DNA of 64,000 nucleotides from Actinomadura chibensis NBRC 106107 (GTDB taxonomy: Bacteria > Actinomycetota > Actinomycetes > Streptosporangiales > Streptosporangiaceae). The stretch lies in assembly GCF_001552135.1 (NCBI RefSeq), contig NZ_BCQP01000063.1, positions 1 through 64,000 of the forward strand, given 5' to 3'. Under the pieces are notes generated by a model. That model saw nothing but the letters and a program-made list of their open reading frames with translations. It ran no database searches and was not told the origin of the DNA. The translations under genes were made by a program, and so were the position numbers. Shown here one piece after another: positions 41,612 to 51,026 of the stretch (its first letter is position 1; each line of letters starts with the position of its first letter).

Positions 41612-44600
41612 TTGTCCGCCAGCAGGATCAGCGTCATCGTGCTCGCGCACGGCGCCGGGGAGCGTCTCGGCGACGCCCTGGAGTCCATCGCGGCCCAGAC
41701 GTTCCGCGACCTGGAGGTCCTGGTCGTGGACGACGGCACCGGCACCGCCGCGCAGGCGGCCCTGCCCGACGACCGGTTCCGGCTCGTCCGGCGCGGGGCG
41801 CCGAGCCGCGGCGCGGCCCGCGACCTCGGCGTCGCCGCGAGCGCCGGGGAGTTCCTGCTGTTCAACGACGACGGCAACCCGATGCCGCCGGACGCGATCG
41901 CCGCGCTCGTCACCGCGCTTGAGGCGTCCGGCTCCGACCTCGCCGTCGGCCCGGACGCGACCCGCAAGTGGACGGGCCAGGTGTCGGAGTGGAAGCCGCG
42001 CGGCACCGCCCCGGCCCCGGCGGCGGGCACCGACCTGCGCCGCACCCCCGAGCTGCTGGGCGACCGCCGGATCGGCGGGGCGCTGCTGCGCCGCTCGTTC
42101 TGGGACGCGGCGGCGCTGGAGTTCCCCGACGTCAACCGGTATGACGACCTGCCGGTCAAGGTGCGGGCGCTGCACCTGGCGAAGGCCGTGGACGTCGTGC
42201 CGGACGTCGTCCTGCACCGCCGGGCGGCGCGCTGGCCGGTCACGACCGAGCCGCAGGAGATCGCGGACGGCTTCGGCGCCGCGAACCTCGTGACGACGTG
42301 GGTCGCCGAGCGCGGCGACGTGAAGGAGCTGCGGCGGTTGCAGCTCGCGCTGGTCTCGACCGAGCTGCGGATGTTCCTGGACGCCCTGCCCGACCTGTCC
42401 GGCGAGGAGCGGGAGCAGGTCGTCGCGCAGGCCGCCGCGTACGCCAAGGGCGTGTCGCCGAAGGTGTTCGCGGAGACGGCCGCGCTGACCCGGCTGAAGT
42501 GGCACCTGGCGGAGTCGGGCCACACGATGGAGCTCGTGAAGGTCGTCCGGTACGAGCGGGGCAAGTCGTCGCCGTCGATCGTCCGGGACCCGGTGCGCCG
42601 CTACGTCGTCTACCCGTACTGGAAGGACACCAAGCTCGGCGTGCCGCGCGAGGTGTACCGGGCGCGCGACGAGGTGAAGATGCGCGGCCGGGCGCACGCG
42701 GTGCGCTGGGACGGCGACCGCCTCGTCGTCACCGGCGAGGCCTACATCAACTCGGTCAGCTCGCGCCGCCGCTGGACGTCGATCAAGACGGTGACGCTGC
42801 GCAACGGCCGCCGCAAGATCGTCATGAAGGCGCGGCAGACGCCGAAGCCGGGCAAGTCGTCCGGCGGCTGGACGGGGTTCGAGTTCGCGCTGGAGGCGGC
42901 GAAGCTGAAGGAGCGCGGCGAGTGGGCCGAGGGCGTCTGGGAGGTGCACGCCTCGGTGCTGAACTCGGGCGTGTTCCGGCAGGGCCCGGTCCGCGGCGGC
43001 GGCTCCGGCACGGGCGCGCACCCGCCGTACCGGTACGTGGCCGACGACGTGCGGATCGTCCCGAAGGTCGTGGACGAGCGCCTGGTCGTCGAGGTCGAGC
43101 GGGTCAGGGCGAAGGCGACGGCGCTGACCTGGGACGACGACACCCTCCTCGTGGAGGTCGAGGCGTCCGGCAAGCCGCCCGCCGAGGTCGTGCTGACGCT
43201 GGGCGACGCGCGGGTGCCGGTGCCGGTGAAGGCCCGGTCCGGCGGCTGGACGGCCGAGATCGACCCGGCCGCGCTCGACGCGGAGATCGACCCGGACTCG
43301 ATCGACGACACCCGCGACTGGACGCTGTCCGCCGACGGCAGGCGGCTCGTCCTCGCCGAGGGCGTCGAGGAGGCGCGCCGCACGTTCGGCGCGCTGGAGG
43401 TCGCCACCGGCCGCGACCCGAGCGGGTACGTGCGGGTGCGGCGGACGACGACGCGCCTGTCGGTGGAGAGCTGCGTGTGGCGTCCGGACGGGACGCTGTC
43501 GCTGTCGGCGACGCACCCGGCGCACTCGTCCGGGCAGATCGTGGTGCGCAGCCGGGGGCGCCGCAAGGAGTACGCGTTCGACCTCGTCCAGGACGAGTCC
43601 GGCACGCTGCGGGCGGACGTCCCGGCGGCGGCGGTGCCGGGCGTCGCGGGCGTGCTGCCGCTGCGGCCCGGCCGCTGGGACCTGCTGTTCCGGCCGCCCG
43701 GCGAGGGCGAGCGGGCGCTGACCGTCCGGCTGACGGAGGCGGCGCAGCGGGCGCTGCCCGGCCCGCTTGAGGTGGCGCGGCGCGGCTACGAGCTGGAGGC
43801 CAAGGACGGCCGGCTCGTCGTCGCCGTCACCGGGGACGTGTCGAGCGAGGAGAAGAGCGCGGGCGCGAAGTACCGCGAGGAGGCGCGCCGCCGGGTCGCC
43901 CGCGACGGGCTCCGCGACGCGGTCCTGTTCTCCTGCTTCAACGGGCGGCAGTACTCCGACAGCCCGAAGGCGATCCACGAGGAGCTGCTGCGCCGCGGCG
44001 CCGACCTGGAGCAGCTCTGGGTCGTCAACGACGCGCAGGCCGAGCTGCCGGACACGCTGAAGGCCGTCCGGCTGAACGGCAAGGAGTGGCAGGAGGCGGT
44101 GACGACGTCGAAGTACATCGTCACCAACCACCGGCTCGGCGACTGGTTCCAGCGGCACCCGGACCAGGTCGTCCTGCAGACGTGGCACGGCACGCCGCTG
44201 AAGAAGATCGGCCGGGACGTCAAGGAGGTCCACTTCGCGTACGCGCCGGGGATGAAGTCGGCGCTGCAGAGCAAGGACAAGCCGGCCGGTCCGGCGGTGC
44301 CGGAGTGGAGCCACCTGCTGTCGCCGAACCCGTTCAGCACGGAGATCTTCCGCCGCGCGTTCGCGTTCAAGGGCGAGATGCTGGAGGTCGGGTACCCGCG
44401 CAACGACCTGCTGCACAGCCCGGACGCCGACGAGGTGGCCCGGTCGGTGCGGCGGCGGCTCGGCATCCCGGACGGCAAGCGGGTCATCCTGTACGCGCCG
44501 ACCTGGCGGGACGACCAGTACTACAGCCGGGGCCGCTACAAGCACGACATGCGCCTCGACCTGGACCGCGCCCGGAACGCCCTGGGCGACGACCACGTCC

Positions 44601-45022
44601 TGCTGGTCCGGCTGCACAGCAACGTGGTGGACGGCGTCCCCGAGGACCCGGACGGCTTCGTCCGCGACCTGTCGCTGTACCCGGACATCACCGAGCTGTA
44701 CCTGATCTCCGACCTCATGGTGAGCGACTACTCGTCGGTGATGTTCGACTACGCGAACACGCGGCGGCCGATGCTGTTCTTCACCTACGACCTCGCCGAC
44801 TACCGGGACCGGCTGCGCGGCTTCTACTTCGACTTCGAGGCCGAGGCGCCGGGGCCGCTGGTGGAGACCTCCGACGAGCTGATCGAGGCGATCCGCCACG
44901 TCGACGACGCGACCGCCGGGCACAAGGACCGCTACGCCGAGTTCGTGGACCGGTTCTGCCCGCTGGACGACGGCCACGCCGCGGCCCGCACCGTCGACCG
45001 CGTCTTCGGCCCGTCCGCCTGA
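41612..45022 (+). CDS. Large GT2 / beta-domain / TagF-like polymerase, 1,136 aa
   Basis: A giant fusion. The N-terminal GT2 domain (about 1-230; SVIVLAHGAGERLGDALESI, VDDGTGTA, FLLFNDDGNPMPP) is followed by about 500 residues of beta-rich, charged sequence without TM helices. A C-terminal TagF domain (about 770-1136) has TWHGTPLKKIGRDVKE near 857, GYPRNDLL, LYAPTWRDDQYY and SDYSSVMFDYAN near 1038. The GT2 DxD is replaced by NDDG. The middle region looks like repeated beta-sandwich units and may bind the growing polymer. TTG 41612 is chosen for the AAGGAG box 8 nt upstream; GTG 41603 and GTG 41546 are in frame but badly placed. Confidence 0.88.
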   Translation: MSASRISVIVLAHGAGERLGDALESIAAQTFRDLEVLVVDDGTGTAAQAALPDDRFRLVRRGAPSRGAARDLGVAASAGEFLLFNDDGNPMPPDAIAALVTALEASGSDLAVGPDATRKWTGQVSEWKPRGTAPAPAAGTDLRRTPELLGDRRIGGALLRRSFWDAAALEFPDVNRYDDLPVKVRALHLAKAVDVVPDVVLHRRAARWPVTTEPQEIADGFGAANLVTTWVAERGDVKELRRLQLALVSTELRMFLDALPDLSGEEREQVVAQAAAYAKGVSPKVFAETAALTRLKWHLAESGHTMELVKVVRYERGKSSPSIVRDPVRRYVVYPYWKDTKLGVPREVYRARDEVKMRGRAHAVRWDGDRLVVTGEAYINSVSSRRRWTSIKTVTLRNGRRKIVMKARQTPKPGKSSGGWTGFEFALEAAKLKERGEWAEGVWEVHASVLNSGVFRQGPVRGGGSGTGAHPPYRYVADDVRIVPKVVDERLVVEVERVRAKATALTWDDDTLLVEVEASGKPPAEVVLTLGDARVPVPVKARSGGWTAEIDPAALDAEIDPDSIDDTRDWTLSADGRRLVLAEGVEEARRTFGALEVATGRDPSGYVRVRRTTTRLSVESCVWRPDGTLSLSATHPAHSSGQIVVRSRGRRKEYAFDLVQDESGTLRADVPAAAVPGVAGVLPLRPGRWDLLFRPPGEGERALTVRLTEAAQRALPGPLEVARRGYELEAKDGRLVVAVTGDVSSEEKSAGAKYREEARRRVARDGLRDAVLFSCFNGRQYSDSPKAIHEELLRRGADLEQLWVVNDAQAELPDTLKAVRLNGKEWQEAVTTSKYIVTNHRLGDWFQRHPDQVVLQTWHGTPLKKIGRDVKEVHFAYAPGMKSALQSKDKPAGPAVPEWSHLLSPNPFSTEIFRRAFAFKGEMLEVGYPRNDLLHSPDADEVARSVRRRLGIPDGKRVILYAPTWRDDQYYSRGRYKHDMRLDLDRARNALGDDHVLLVRLHSNVVDGVPEDPDGFVRDLSLYPDITELYLISDLMVSDYSSVMFDYANTRRPMLFFTYDLADYRDRLRGFYFDFEAEAPGPLVETSDELIEAIRHVDDATAGHKDRYAEFVDRFCPLDDGHAAARTVDRVFGPSA

Positions 45023-45156
45023 ACCGACTCCGCTCGCACGCCGAAACCACCCCGGCCGACTGAGGCCACCGGGACGGTTCCGGCGCGCGAGCGGTGTGAT
45101 GCCGTTGATAAACTTCGCGCCTGGAATGCGTGGTTTTTGGGGGAAAGGCACGGTCC

Positions 45157-45945
45157 TTGGACGCGGTGGCGAACCATTGCAGGGTCGGCGTCGACGACCA
45201 CCTGCACATCCGCTGGCGGGATCCGGTACCCGACGGTGACCGCGTCGTCCTGCGCAAGGGCGCGTCCCCCGGCACGCGGGTGGAGACCGTCCGCGGCGAC
45301 CGGCGCTCGGTGAAGCTGCCGCTCGCCGGGCTCGCGCCCGGCAAGTGGGACGTCCGGGTCGAGTCGCGCGGCGCCGACCGCCCGCTGCTGACCGACGACC
45401 CCGGCTTCTCGTTCGACGAGCTGCGCGACTACGCGGCGGGCGCCCGCGACCGGACGGTCCGGGTCGTCCGCGCGGCGGACGGGATCGTCCGTCTCGTCGT
45501 CCGGGAGGTGACCCCGCACGCCGAGGTCGAGGCCGTGGACCCGCGCGACGGCGAGATCAGGTTCGAGGGACGGCTCGCCTACGCGGGCCCGCGCCCCGGC
45601 GCGGCCGCCCGGCTCGTCGCCGTCGCCCGCGACACCGAGGTCACGCTCACCTGGGACGCCCGCCTCGACGGCATCGACTACCGCACCGCCCTCCAGGTGG
45701 ACGACCTCGCCGCGGCAGAGCCCGCGCTGTGGGACCTGTGGCTCGACGTCGGCCCGGCGGACGCGCCCGACGTGCACGCCCGGCTCGCGTCCCGGCTGGA
45801 CGACGCGCCCGGCAAGCGCGGCAAGCTGTCCTACCCCCGGCAGACCACCGTGGTCGACGGGCGGGAGTTCGCCGTCCGGCCCTACTACACGCCGTGGGAC
45901 AACCTGTCGGTCGCCTGCCGCCCGGTGGGGGACGGCGCCCAGTGA
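45157..45945 (+). CDS. Beta-rich accessory protein of the TagF locus
   Basis: About 262 residues, soluble, acidic, with many alternating strands (VVLRKG, WDVRVESRG, VRLVVREV, VTLTWDARLDG). It resembles in composition and rhythm the central beta region of the preceding 1,136-residue polymerase. Similar stand-alone proteins are found beside TagF-like genes in actinomycetes, but no function is known. The start is uncertain: TTG 45157 has AAGG 8 nt upstream; GTG 45130 and GTG 45166 are alternatives. A -10-like TAAACT lies at 45109-45114. Its stop overlaps the next GT4 gene by 4 bp. Confidence 0.72.
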   Translation: MDAVANHCRVGVDDHLHIRWRDPVPDGDRVVLRKGASPGTRVETVRGDRRSVKLPLAGLAPGKWDVRVESRGADRPLLTDDPGFSFDELRDYAAGARDRTVRVVRAADGIVRLVVREVTPHAEVEAVDPRDGEIRFEGRLAYAGPRPGAAARLVAVARDTEVTLTWDARLDGIDYRTALQVDDLAAAEPALWDLWLDVGPADAPDVHARLASRLDDAPGKRGKLSYPRQTTVVDGREFAVRPYYTPWDNLSVACRPVGDGAQ

Positions 45946-47123
45946 GGATCACCTTCCTGCTGCTGGACGCGTTCACCATCGACGGCACCGTGCGCAGCAC
46001 CTTCACCCTCGCCGACGAGCTGGCCCTCCGCCACGACGTCGAGATCGTCAGCGTGCTGCGGGACGCGGACCGCCCGGTGTTCCCGCTGTCGGACCGGGTC
46101 GAGCTGCGCTCCCTGGTCGACCTGCGCCCGGACGCGAAGGTCCCGTGGCCGAACACCGCGCGCGCCGAGCGGCTGATGCCGGAGCCGTCCGCGCTCGTCC
46201 ACCCGGAGGAGCGCTGCTACGACAAGTTCTCCGCGTGGACGGACGACCGGATCACCCGCTTCCTGCGCCGTCCGCACACGGACGTGCTGGTCACGACCCG
46301 CGCGGGGCTGAACATCGCGGCGGCGCGGTTCGTCCCGCGCCGGGTCGTCGTGATCGGGCAGGAGCACCTCCAGCTCGGCATCCACGCGGACGGGATCCGC
46401 GCCGAGATCGAGGAGTGGTACCCGAAGCTCGACGCGCTCACCAGCCTCACCAACGCCGACCGCGCCGACTACGAGGCCCTCCTCCCGGACGGCTCGTGCC
46501 CCGTCTACACGATCGGGAACGGCCTGCCGCGCAGGCTCTACCCGCTGTCCCGGCAGGACAACCGGCTCGTCGTCGCCGCCGGGCGGATGGTCTGGATCAA
46601 GGGCTACGACCTGCTGATCGGCGCGTTCGCGAAGGTCGTGGAGAAGCACCCGGAGTGGCGGCTGCGGATCTACGGGCAGGGCGTCCGGCACGACGAGCTG
46701 CTCCGCAAGGCGACCCGGCTCGGGCTGCACAACAACGTCCTGCTGATGGAGCCGACCGACGACATGGAGGGCGAGCTCGCGAAGGCGTCGATCCTCGCGA
46801 TGTCGTCGCGGGCCGAGCCGTTCGGCATGACGATCATCGAGGCGTTCGCGTGCGGGCTGCCGGTCGTCGGGTTCGACTGCCCGCGCGGCCCCCGCGAGAT
46901 CATCACCGAGGGGCACGACGGGCTGCTCGTCCCGCCGGAGGACGCCGACGCGCTCGCCGAGACGCTGATCAAGCTGATCGACGACGAGGAGCTGCGGCGC
47001 CGGATGGCGGCGAACGCCCGCGCGTCCGCGGAGCGCTTCGGCATCGCCGGGGTGGCGGAGCGCTGGGAGCAGATGATCGCCGAGCTGCGGCGACGCCCCC
47101 GCCGCGCCACCGGACGCCACTAG
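45942..47123 (+). CDS. GT4-family glycosyltransferase (TagE/poly-glycosyltransferase-like)
   Basis: A 393-residue GT-B enzyme. It opens RITFLLLDAFTIDGTVRST, has YTIGNGLPRRLYP and AAGRMVWIKGYDLLIGAF at the domain junction, and the donor motif SRAEPFGMTIIEAFACGLPVV (EX7E) near residue 300. Enzymes of this type encoded with TagF decorate teichoic acid backbones or link repeating units. GTG 45942 overlaps the upstream stop (GTGA), so it is coupled to the beta-rich protein. The donor sugar is unknown. Confidence 0.9.
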   Translation: MRITFLLLDAFTIDGTVRSTFTLADELALRHDVEIVSVLRDADRPVFPLSDRVELRSLVDLRPDAKVPWPNTARAERLMPEPSALVHPEERCYDKFSAWTDDRITRFLRRPHTDVLVTTRAGLNIAAARFVPRRVVVIGQEHLQLGIHADGIRAEIEEWYPKLDALTSLTNADRADYEALLPDGSCPVYTIGNGLPRRLYPLSRQDNRLVVAAGRMVWIKGYDLLIGAFAKVVEKHPEWRLRIYGQGVRHDELLRKATRLGLHNNVLLMEPTDDMEGELAKASILAMSSRAEPFGMTIIEAFACGLPVVGFDCPRGPREIITEGHDGLLVPPEDADALAETLIKLIDDEELRRRMAANARASAERFGIAGVAERWEQMIAELRRRPRRATGRH

Positions 47124-47237
47124 CACCCGCCGCCGAACGCCGCCCGACGGCACGGTCACGACTCGGAGACAATGACCGGATCATGTTCCGGGCAGCCGAT
47201 ACCATCGGACCGCTTCCGACGACGAGAGGACCCATCC

Positions 47238-48254
47238 ATGGCGCACTTCACGCTCGACGACGTTCGGCAACGGACGTACAAGGCGCGTGACGCCTGGTGG
47301 ACGGTCCTCCTCGTGGACCCGCTCGCGTCCCGGCTGGTGAAGTTCACCGCCAACCGGACGCGGATCACGCCGAACCAGCTCACCGTCGGCGCGCTGGTCC
47401 TCGGGCTCGCGGCGGGCGGCTGCTTCGCGGTGGCGTCCTGGCCGTGGCTGCTCGCGGGGGCGCTGCTGTACCACCTGTCGTTCACCCTCGACTGCATGGA
47501 CGGCAAGATCGCCCGGTTGAAGGGCACCGGCTCGGTGTTCGGCGCGTGGCTCGACTACATCTTCGACCGCGTCCGCGTCCTCGCCTGCGCGATCGCGCTG
47601 ATGGGCGGCCAGTACCACGCCACCCACAACACGGCCTACATCTGGACGGCGCTCGCCGTCGTCTTCCTCGACATGCTCCGCTACATGGACGCCCTGGAGA
47701 TCTACAAGGTGCGCACGCAGATGCGCACCACCCTCCAGGCCGCCCGCCACGAGGCCGACTCGCTGGAGCTCGCCGCCCAGCGCGCAAACGGCGAGGCCGT
47801 CGACGAGGACCTGCTGTCCGCCGCGGGCGCCATCGCCGACGACCCCGAGGCCGACATGGAGAACCGCGTCGTCGGCGACGACCCCGCCAACGCGGCCAAC
47901 GCCGCCCTCCAGCAGGGCTTCAACGAGCGGTTCCCCTGGTACGCGCGGATCCGCCCGTTCCTCACCGCGACCCGCATCCGCCCGCACCTGATCAGCGGGA
48001 TCGAGTTCCAGATGGGCGTCTTCATCGTCGCGCCGATCGCCGCCGCCGTCGTCTCCGGGGCCGTCATCCCGGTCGTGATCCTGAGCGCCGCCGGGATGCT
48101 CGCCTTCGAGCTGATCATCATCTACAAGTTCTGGCTGTCGACCCGCGACTACAGCCGCACCATGGCCAAGCTCGACGCCCGCATCGCCGCGCACCGCGAC
48201 GAGGCCCCCGCCGCCGAGTACCAGCGGGCGGGCGCCGCCACCAGCACCGGCTGA
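47238..48254 (+). CDS. CDP-alcohol phosphatidyltransferase family protein
   Basis: A 338-residue membrane enzyme with the complete CDP-OH-P signature D-x2-DG-x2-AR-x8-G-x3-D-x3-D (about residues 85-107, DCMDGKIARL...). About six TM helices are predicted. Between the early and late TM helices there is an extra acidic, Ala/Asp/Asn-rich loop of about 80 residues (about 165-250), longer than in PgsA-type enzymes. It should transfer a phospho-alcohol from a CDP donor. In a TagF locus this may make a lipid anchor or a CDP-polyol-dependent intermediate. TACCAT at 47200-47205 is a plausible promoter; GAGAGGA precedes ATG 47238. Confidence 0.9.
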   Translation: MAHFTLDDVRQRTYKARDAWWTVLLVDPLASRLVKFTANRTRITPNQLTVGALVLGLAAGGCFAVASWPWLLAGALLYHLSFTLDCMDGKIARLKGTGSVFGAWLDYIFDRVRVLACAIALMGGQYHATHNTAYIWTALAVVFLDMLRYMDALEIYKVRTQMRTTLQAARHEADSLELAAQRANGEAVDEDLLSAAGAIADDPEADMENRVVGDDPANAANAALQQGFNERFPWYARIRPFLTATRIRPHLISGIEFQMGVFIVAPIAAAVVSGAVIPVVILSAAGMLAFELIIIYKFWLSTRDYSRTMAKLDARIAAHRDEAPAAEYQRAGAATSTG

Positions 48255-48380
48255 CCCGCCCGGCCCGGCAGGGCCCGTCGGGTGACCGGATCCTGACAGG
48301 GAGGTGAACGGCTCGGGCGTCCCGGCCGTCCCACTCACGCCCCCCGCCCTGGCTCGGTCAGCCGATGACGGGAGGCCCTC

Positions 48381-48833
48381 ATGTACCCACCGCCCCCACC
48401 CCCGCCGCCGCGGCGGCAGCGGAACGGGATTCCGGCGCTCGCCGTCGTGGTGATCACCGCGGCGGGCCTGCTGCTCGGCTGCGCCGTGGGCGCCGGGATC
48501 GCCGGGTCCGGGTCCGAGTCCGGGACGGCCAAGCCCGCGGGCGCGCCGTCGCCGGTCGAGGCGACGGTGACCGTGACGGCCACGACGACGGCGGAGCCGG
48601 TCGAGGCGAGCCCGCCGCCGGCGCCGACCGCGCCGCCGACGCCGCGCAGGACGCACCGGCCGACCCCGAGGCCCAAGCCGAAGAGGACGGCGGCGCCCGC
48701 GCCGCGCACCGACCCGCGCTTCCCGACCTGCACGGCCGCGAAGCGCGCCGGGTACGGCCACTACAGGCGGGGCGTCGACCCGGAGTACGGCTGGTACGAG
48801 GACCGGGACGGCGACGGCGTCGTCTGCGAGTGA
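48381..48833 (+). CDS. Membrane-anchored excalibur-domain protein
   Basis: A 150-residue protein: cytosolic polyproline N-terminus, one TM/signal helix (about 16-40, GIPALAVVVITAAGLLLGCAV), a Thr/Pro/Ala-rich wall-spanning linker and a C-terminal excalibur calcium-binding domain (about 110-150) with FPTCTAAKRAGYGHY and the DRDGDGVVCE loop. The Cys pair (C114, C149) probably forms a disulphide outside the cell. The Cys at 34 could be a lipobox, but the surrounding residues (LLLGC) fit only partly. GGAGG lies 5 nt before ATG 48381. It is convergent with the tandem-GT gene. Confidence 0.87.
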   Translation: MYPPPPPPPPRRQRNGIPALAVVVITAAGLLLGCAVGAGIAGSGSESGTAKPAGAPSPVEATVTVTATTTAEPVEASPPPAPTAPPTPRRTHRPTPRPKPKRTAAPAPRTDPRFPTCTAAKRAGYGHYRRGVDPEYGWYEDRDGDGVVCE

Positions 48834-48840
48834 CCCCCGG

Positions 48841-51015
48841 TCAGGTGGTGCTCAGCAGGTCCGTCCAGCGGGCGCAGACCTCGGCGAGGCCGTAGGCGGA
48901 CGTCACCTGGGTGCGGGCGAGCCGCCGCTCGTCCTCCCAGCGGCCCTCGGCGACGGTCGCGGCGATCGCGGCCGCCATGTCGAACGGCGTCTCGTGGATC
49001 CAGCGGCGGTCGTAGATCGTCTCGGCGCCGGGCCAGGGCAGCAGCGCGGGCACCGCGCCCGCCGCCATGCCCTCGGCCGGGGCGAGGTGGAAGCTCTCGT
49101 CGTCGCTCGTCGACAGGACGAACCCGATGCGGCGCAGCCACGCGGCCACGTCCCGCCCGTAGGAGTCGAAGACGACGCCGCCGGACAGGAGCGAGGAGCG
49201 GCGGATGCGGCGGAACACCTTCTCGTAGTGCTCGCGCTCTTCGTCCTTCTGCCAGATCCACCAGTATTCCCAGGGCAGCTTCGACTTGACGAAGAGGGTG
49301 AAGCGCGGGTCGTCGCGGCGCAGCTCCTCCAGGACGTCCAGGGCCAGGTCGAGCCGCTTCCGGGACGGCGCGATGCCGATCATCCCGAGGTGGTGCTCGG
49401 CGCCGGGGAGCTTCGCGCGGTCGAGCTGCGCGTCGTCCACCCAGTTCGGGACGGTGACGACCTTGTCCGCGGGCCACCCGGTGATCTCGCGGGTCAGCGC
49501 GTTGTAGTGCGGGCTGACGCAGACGACGTCGTCCACGGCGTCGATGTCGAGGCTCTTCGGCCACCCGGCGTACAGCTCGAACCGGTGCAGCCGGACGACC
49601 AGCCGCTGCCCGGGGCGCTTCCGCTCGGAGTACCAGAGCGCGTTCGGCCCGCACCATTCGCAGACGACGACGTCCGCCCAGTCGGCCAGTTCCTGGCTGC
49701 GCCTCTCGTTGTGCGCCTTCAGCGCCGACCAGTGGTCGACCTGGACCTCCATGTCCGGGCGCGAGCGCAGGTAGTCGAGCAGCGCCGTGAAGAACTTCAG
49801 GTCGTGGCCCGCGACGCCCACCCGCAGCGGACGGCCCTTGACGGAGAGGACCCGGTCGGACGGTTCGGGGAACGCCTGCGCGAGGTAGGTGCGCAGGCGT
49901 CCGGCGGCGGCCTCCAGCGTGAACAGCGCGGCGGCGGCGCGGCAGCGCTCGACGGCGAGGGTGAACACGTCGGAGTTCTTGCCGATGAGCGTCAGCGCGT
50001 CGAGGACGTCGTCCTCGGTCGCGGCGAACAGCGGGTAGTCGGTGCCGAGCAGCCGCTCGTGCATGGGCGTCCGGTTGAGGACGACGGGGACGCCGAGCGT
50101 CCCGCACTCCAGCACCTTCGTGGACAGTTCGAGGCTCGCGTCCATGGACGGGTCCCGCCACGACAGGCCGACGTCGCAGGCCGCGGTGAGCCGCATCGCC
50201 TCGGCGCGCGGATGCCCGCCGTGCCAGACGACGCCCTGCCCGGTCTCCAGCGCGGTCCGCATCCGGGTCGCGAACCCCGGATCGGCGGGGTCGTTGTGGA
50301 TCTTGTCGCCGATCATGTGCAGCTCGGCGTCCACCCCGCGGATGGCGAGCAGGCGCGGCAGCGACGTCATCTCGTAGGTGTTCCAGCGCGGCGCGAACTT
50401 GCCGCTGTAGGCGAGCCGCAGCTCGCGGCGTCCGGGCGGGCCGTCCGGACGGGGTTCGAGGCCGTCCGGGAGCACCACGACCGGCGGGAAGAGGACGCTC
50501 TTCCCGGCCGTCGCGGGCACCGCGCCCTCCAGGAACCCGCGCAGCTCCTCGGTCTGGCAGAGCAGCACGCGGGACGCGTCCGCGATCCGCCGCAGCTCGG
50601 CCTTCGCCGACGCGGCGAACTCGGCGGCCGACTGCGGGACGTCGGTGAGGTAGGTCCAGAGCCGTCCGGCGAGCGAGCTGCCCGACAGGTTGCCCGCGAC
50701 GCGGCGTCCCCGGATCACGACGAGGTCGTACGGCTCGGCCTCGGCGTCGATCCGGGTCAGCATGATGGCGGCCTGCCGTGCGGGCATGGCGCCGTCCCCC
50801 TCGAACAGCCCCTCCTCGTGCGGGCTGCGGACGGTGACGCCGGGCAGGGCGCGGAGCGGGTCGACGAGGCGGCCGGTCCGGACGGGCGCCTTCAGGACCA
50901 GGGTCACCTCGCAGCCGGCGCGGGCGAGGGCCTGGACCATGCCCTGAGCCCAGATCGCGGACCCGTCGATGATGTTGAGATCGACGTCGCCGTAGACGAG
51001 GGCGCGTGGTCGCAA
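48841..51015 (-). CDS. Tandem two-domain GT4-type glycosyltransferase
   Basis: A 724-residue protein made of two glycosyltransferase-like GT-B units. The first (about 1-340) has VYGDVDLNIIDGSAIWAQG, LAYSGKFAPRWN and STKVLECGTLGVPVVLN. The second (about 370-724) has RVGVAGHDLKFFTALLDYL, VCVSPHYNALTREI, MIGIAPSRKRLDLALDVL and HLAPAEGMAAGAVPALL. The second unit keeps the E-rich donor motif; the first is less canonical. It may add two sugars in turn or have one inactive regulatory half. TTG 51015 is chosen for AAAGGA 6 nt upstream. It follows the coiled-coil protein gene by 11 bp. Confidence 0.85.
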   Translation of the reverse strand: MRPRALVYGDVDLNIIDGSAIWAQGMVQALARAGCEVTLVLKAPVRTGRLVDPLRALPGVTVRSPHEEGLFEGDGAMPARQAAIMLTRIDAEAEPYDLVVIRGRRVAGNLSGSSLAGRLWTYLTDVPQSAAEFAASAKAELRRIADASRVLLCQTEELRGFLEGAVPATAGKSVLFPPVVVLPDGLEPRPDGPPGRRELRLAYSGKFAPRWNTYEMTSLPRLLAIRGVDAELHMIGDKIHNDPADPGFATRMRTALETGQGVVWHGGHPRAEAMRLTAACDVGLSWRDPSMDASLELSTKVLECGTLGVPVVLNRTPMHERLLGTDYPLFAATEDDVLDALTLIGKNSDVFTLAVERCRAAAALFTLEAAAGRLRTYLAQAFPEPSDRVLSVKGRPLRVGVAGHDLKFFTALLDYLRSRPDMEVQVDHWSALKAHNERRSQELADWADVVVCEWCGPNALWYSERKRPGQRLVVRLHRFELYAGWPKSLDIDAVDDVVCVSPHYNALTREITGWPADKVVTVPNWVDDAQLDRAKLPGAEHHLGMIGIAPSRKRLDLALDVLEELRRDDPRFTLFVKSKLPWEYWWIWQKDEEREHYEKVFRRIRRSSLLSGGVVFDSYGRDVAAWLRRIGFVLSTSDDESFHLAPAEGMAAGAVPALLPWPGAETIYDRRWIHETPFDMAAAIAATVAEGRWEDERRLARTQVTSAYGLAEVCARWTDLLSTT

Positions 51016-51026
51016 GGTGTGTCCTT

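Noticed and set aside
39088..42564. 1,158-codon minus-strand open frame
   Set aside because: Antisense shadow of the first GT2-TagF gene, with biased composition and no domain.
41156..45151. 1,331-codon minus-strand open frame
   Set aside because: Antisense shadow of the second GT2-TagF gene, with no recognisable domain.
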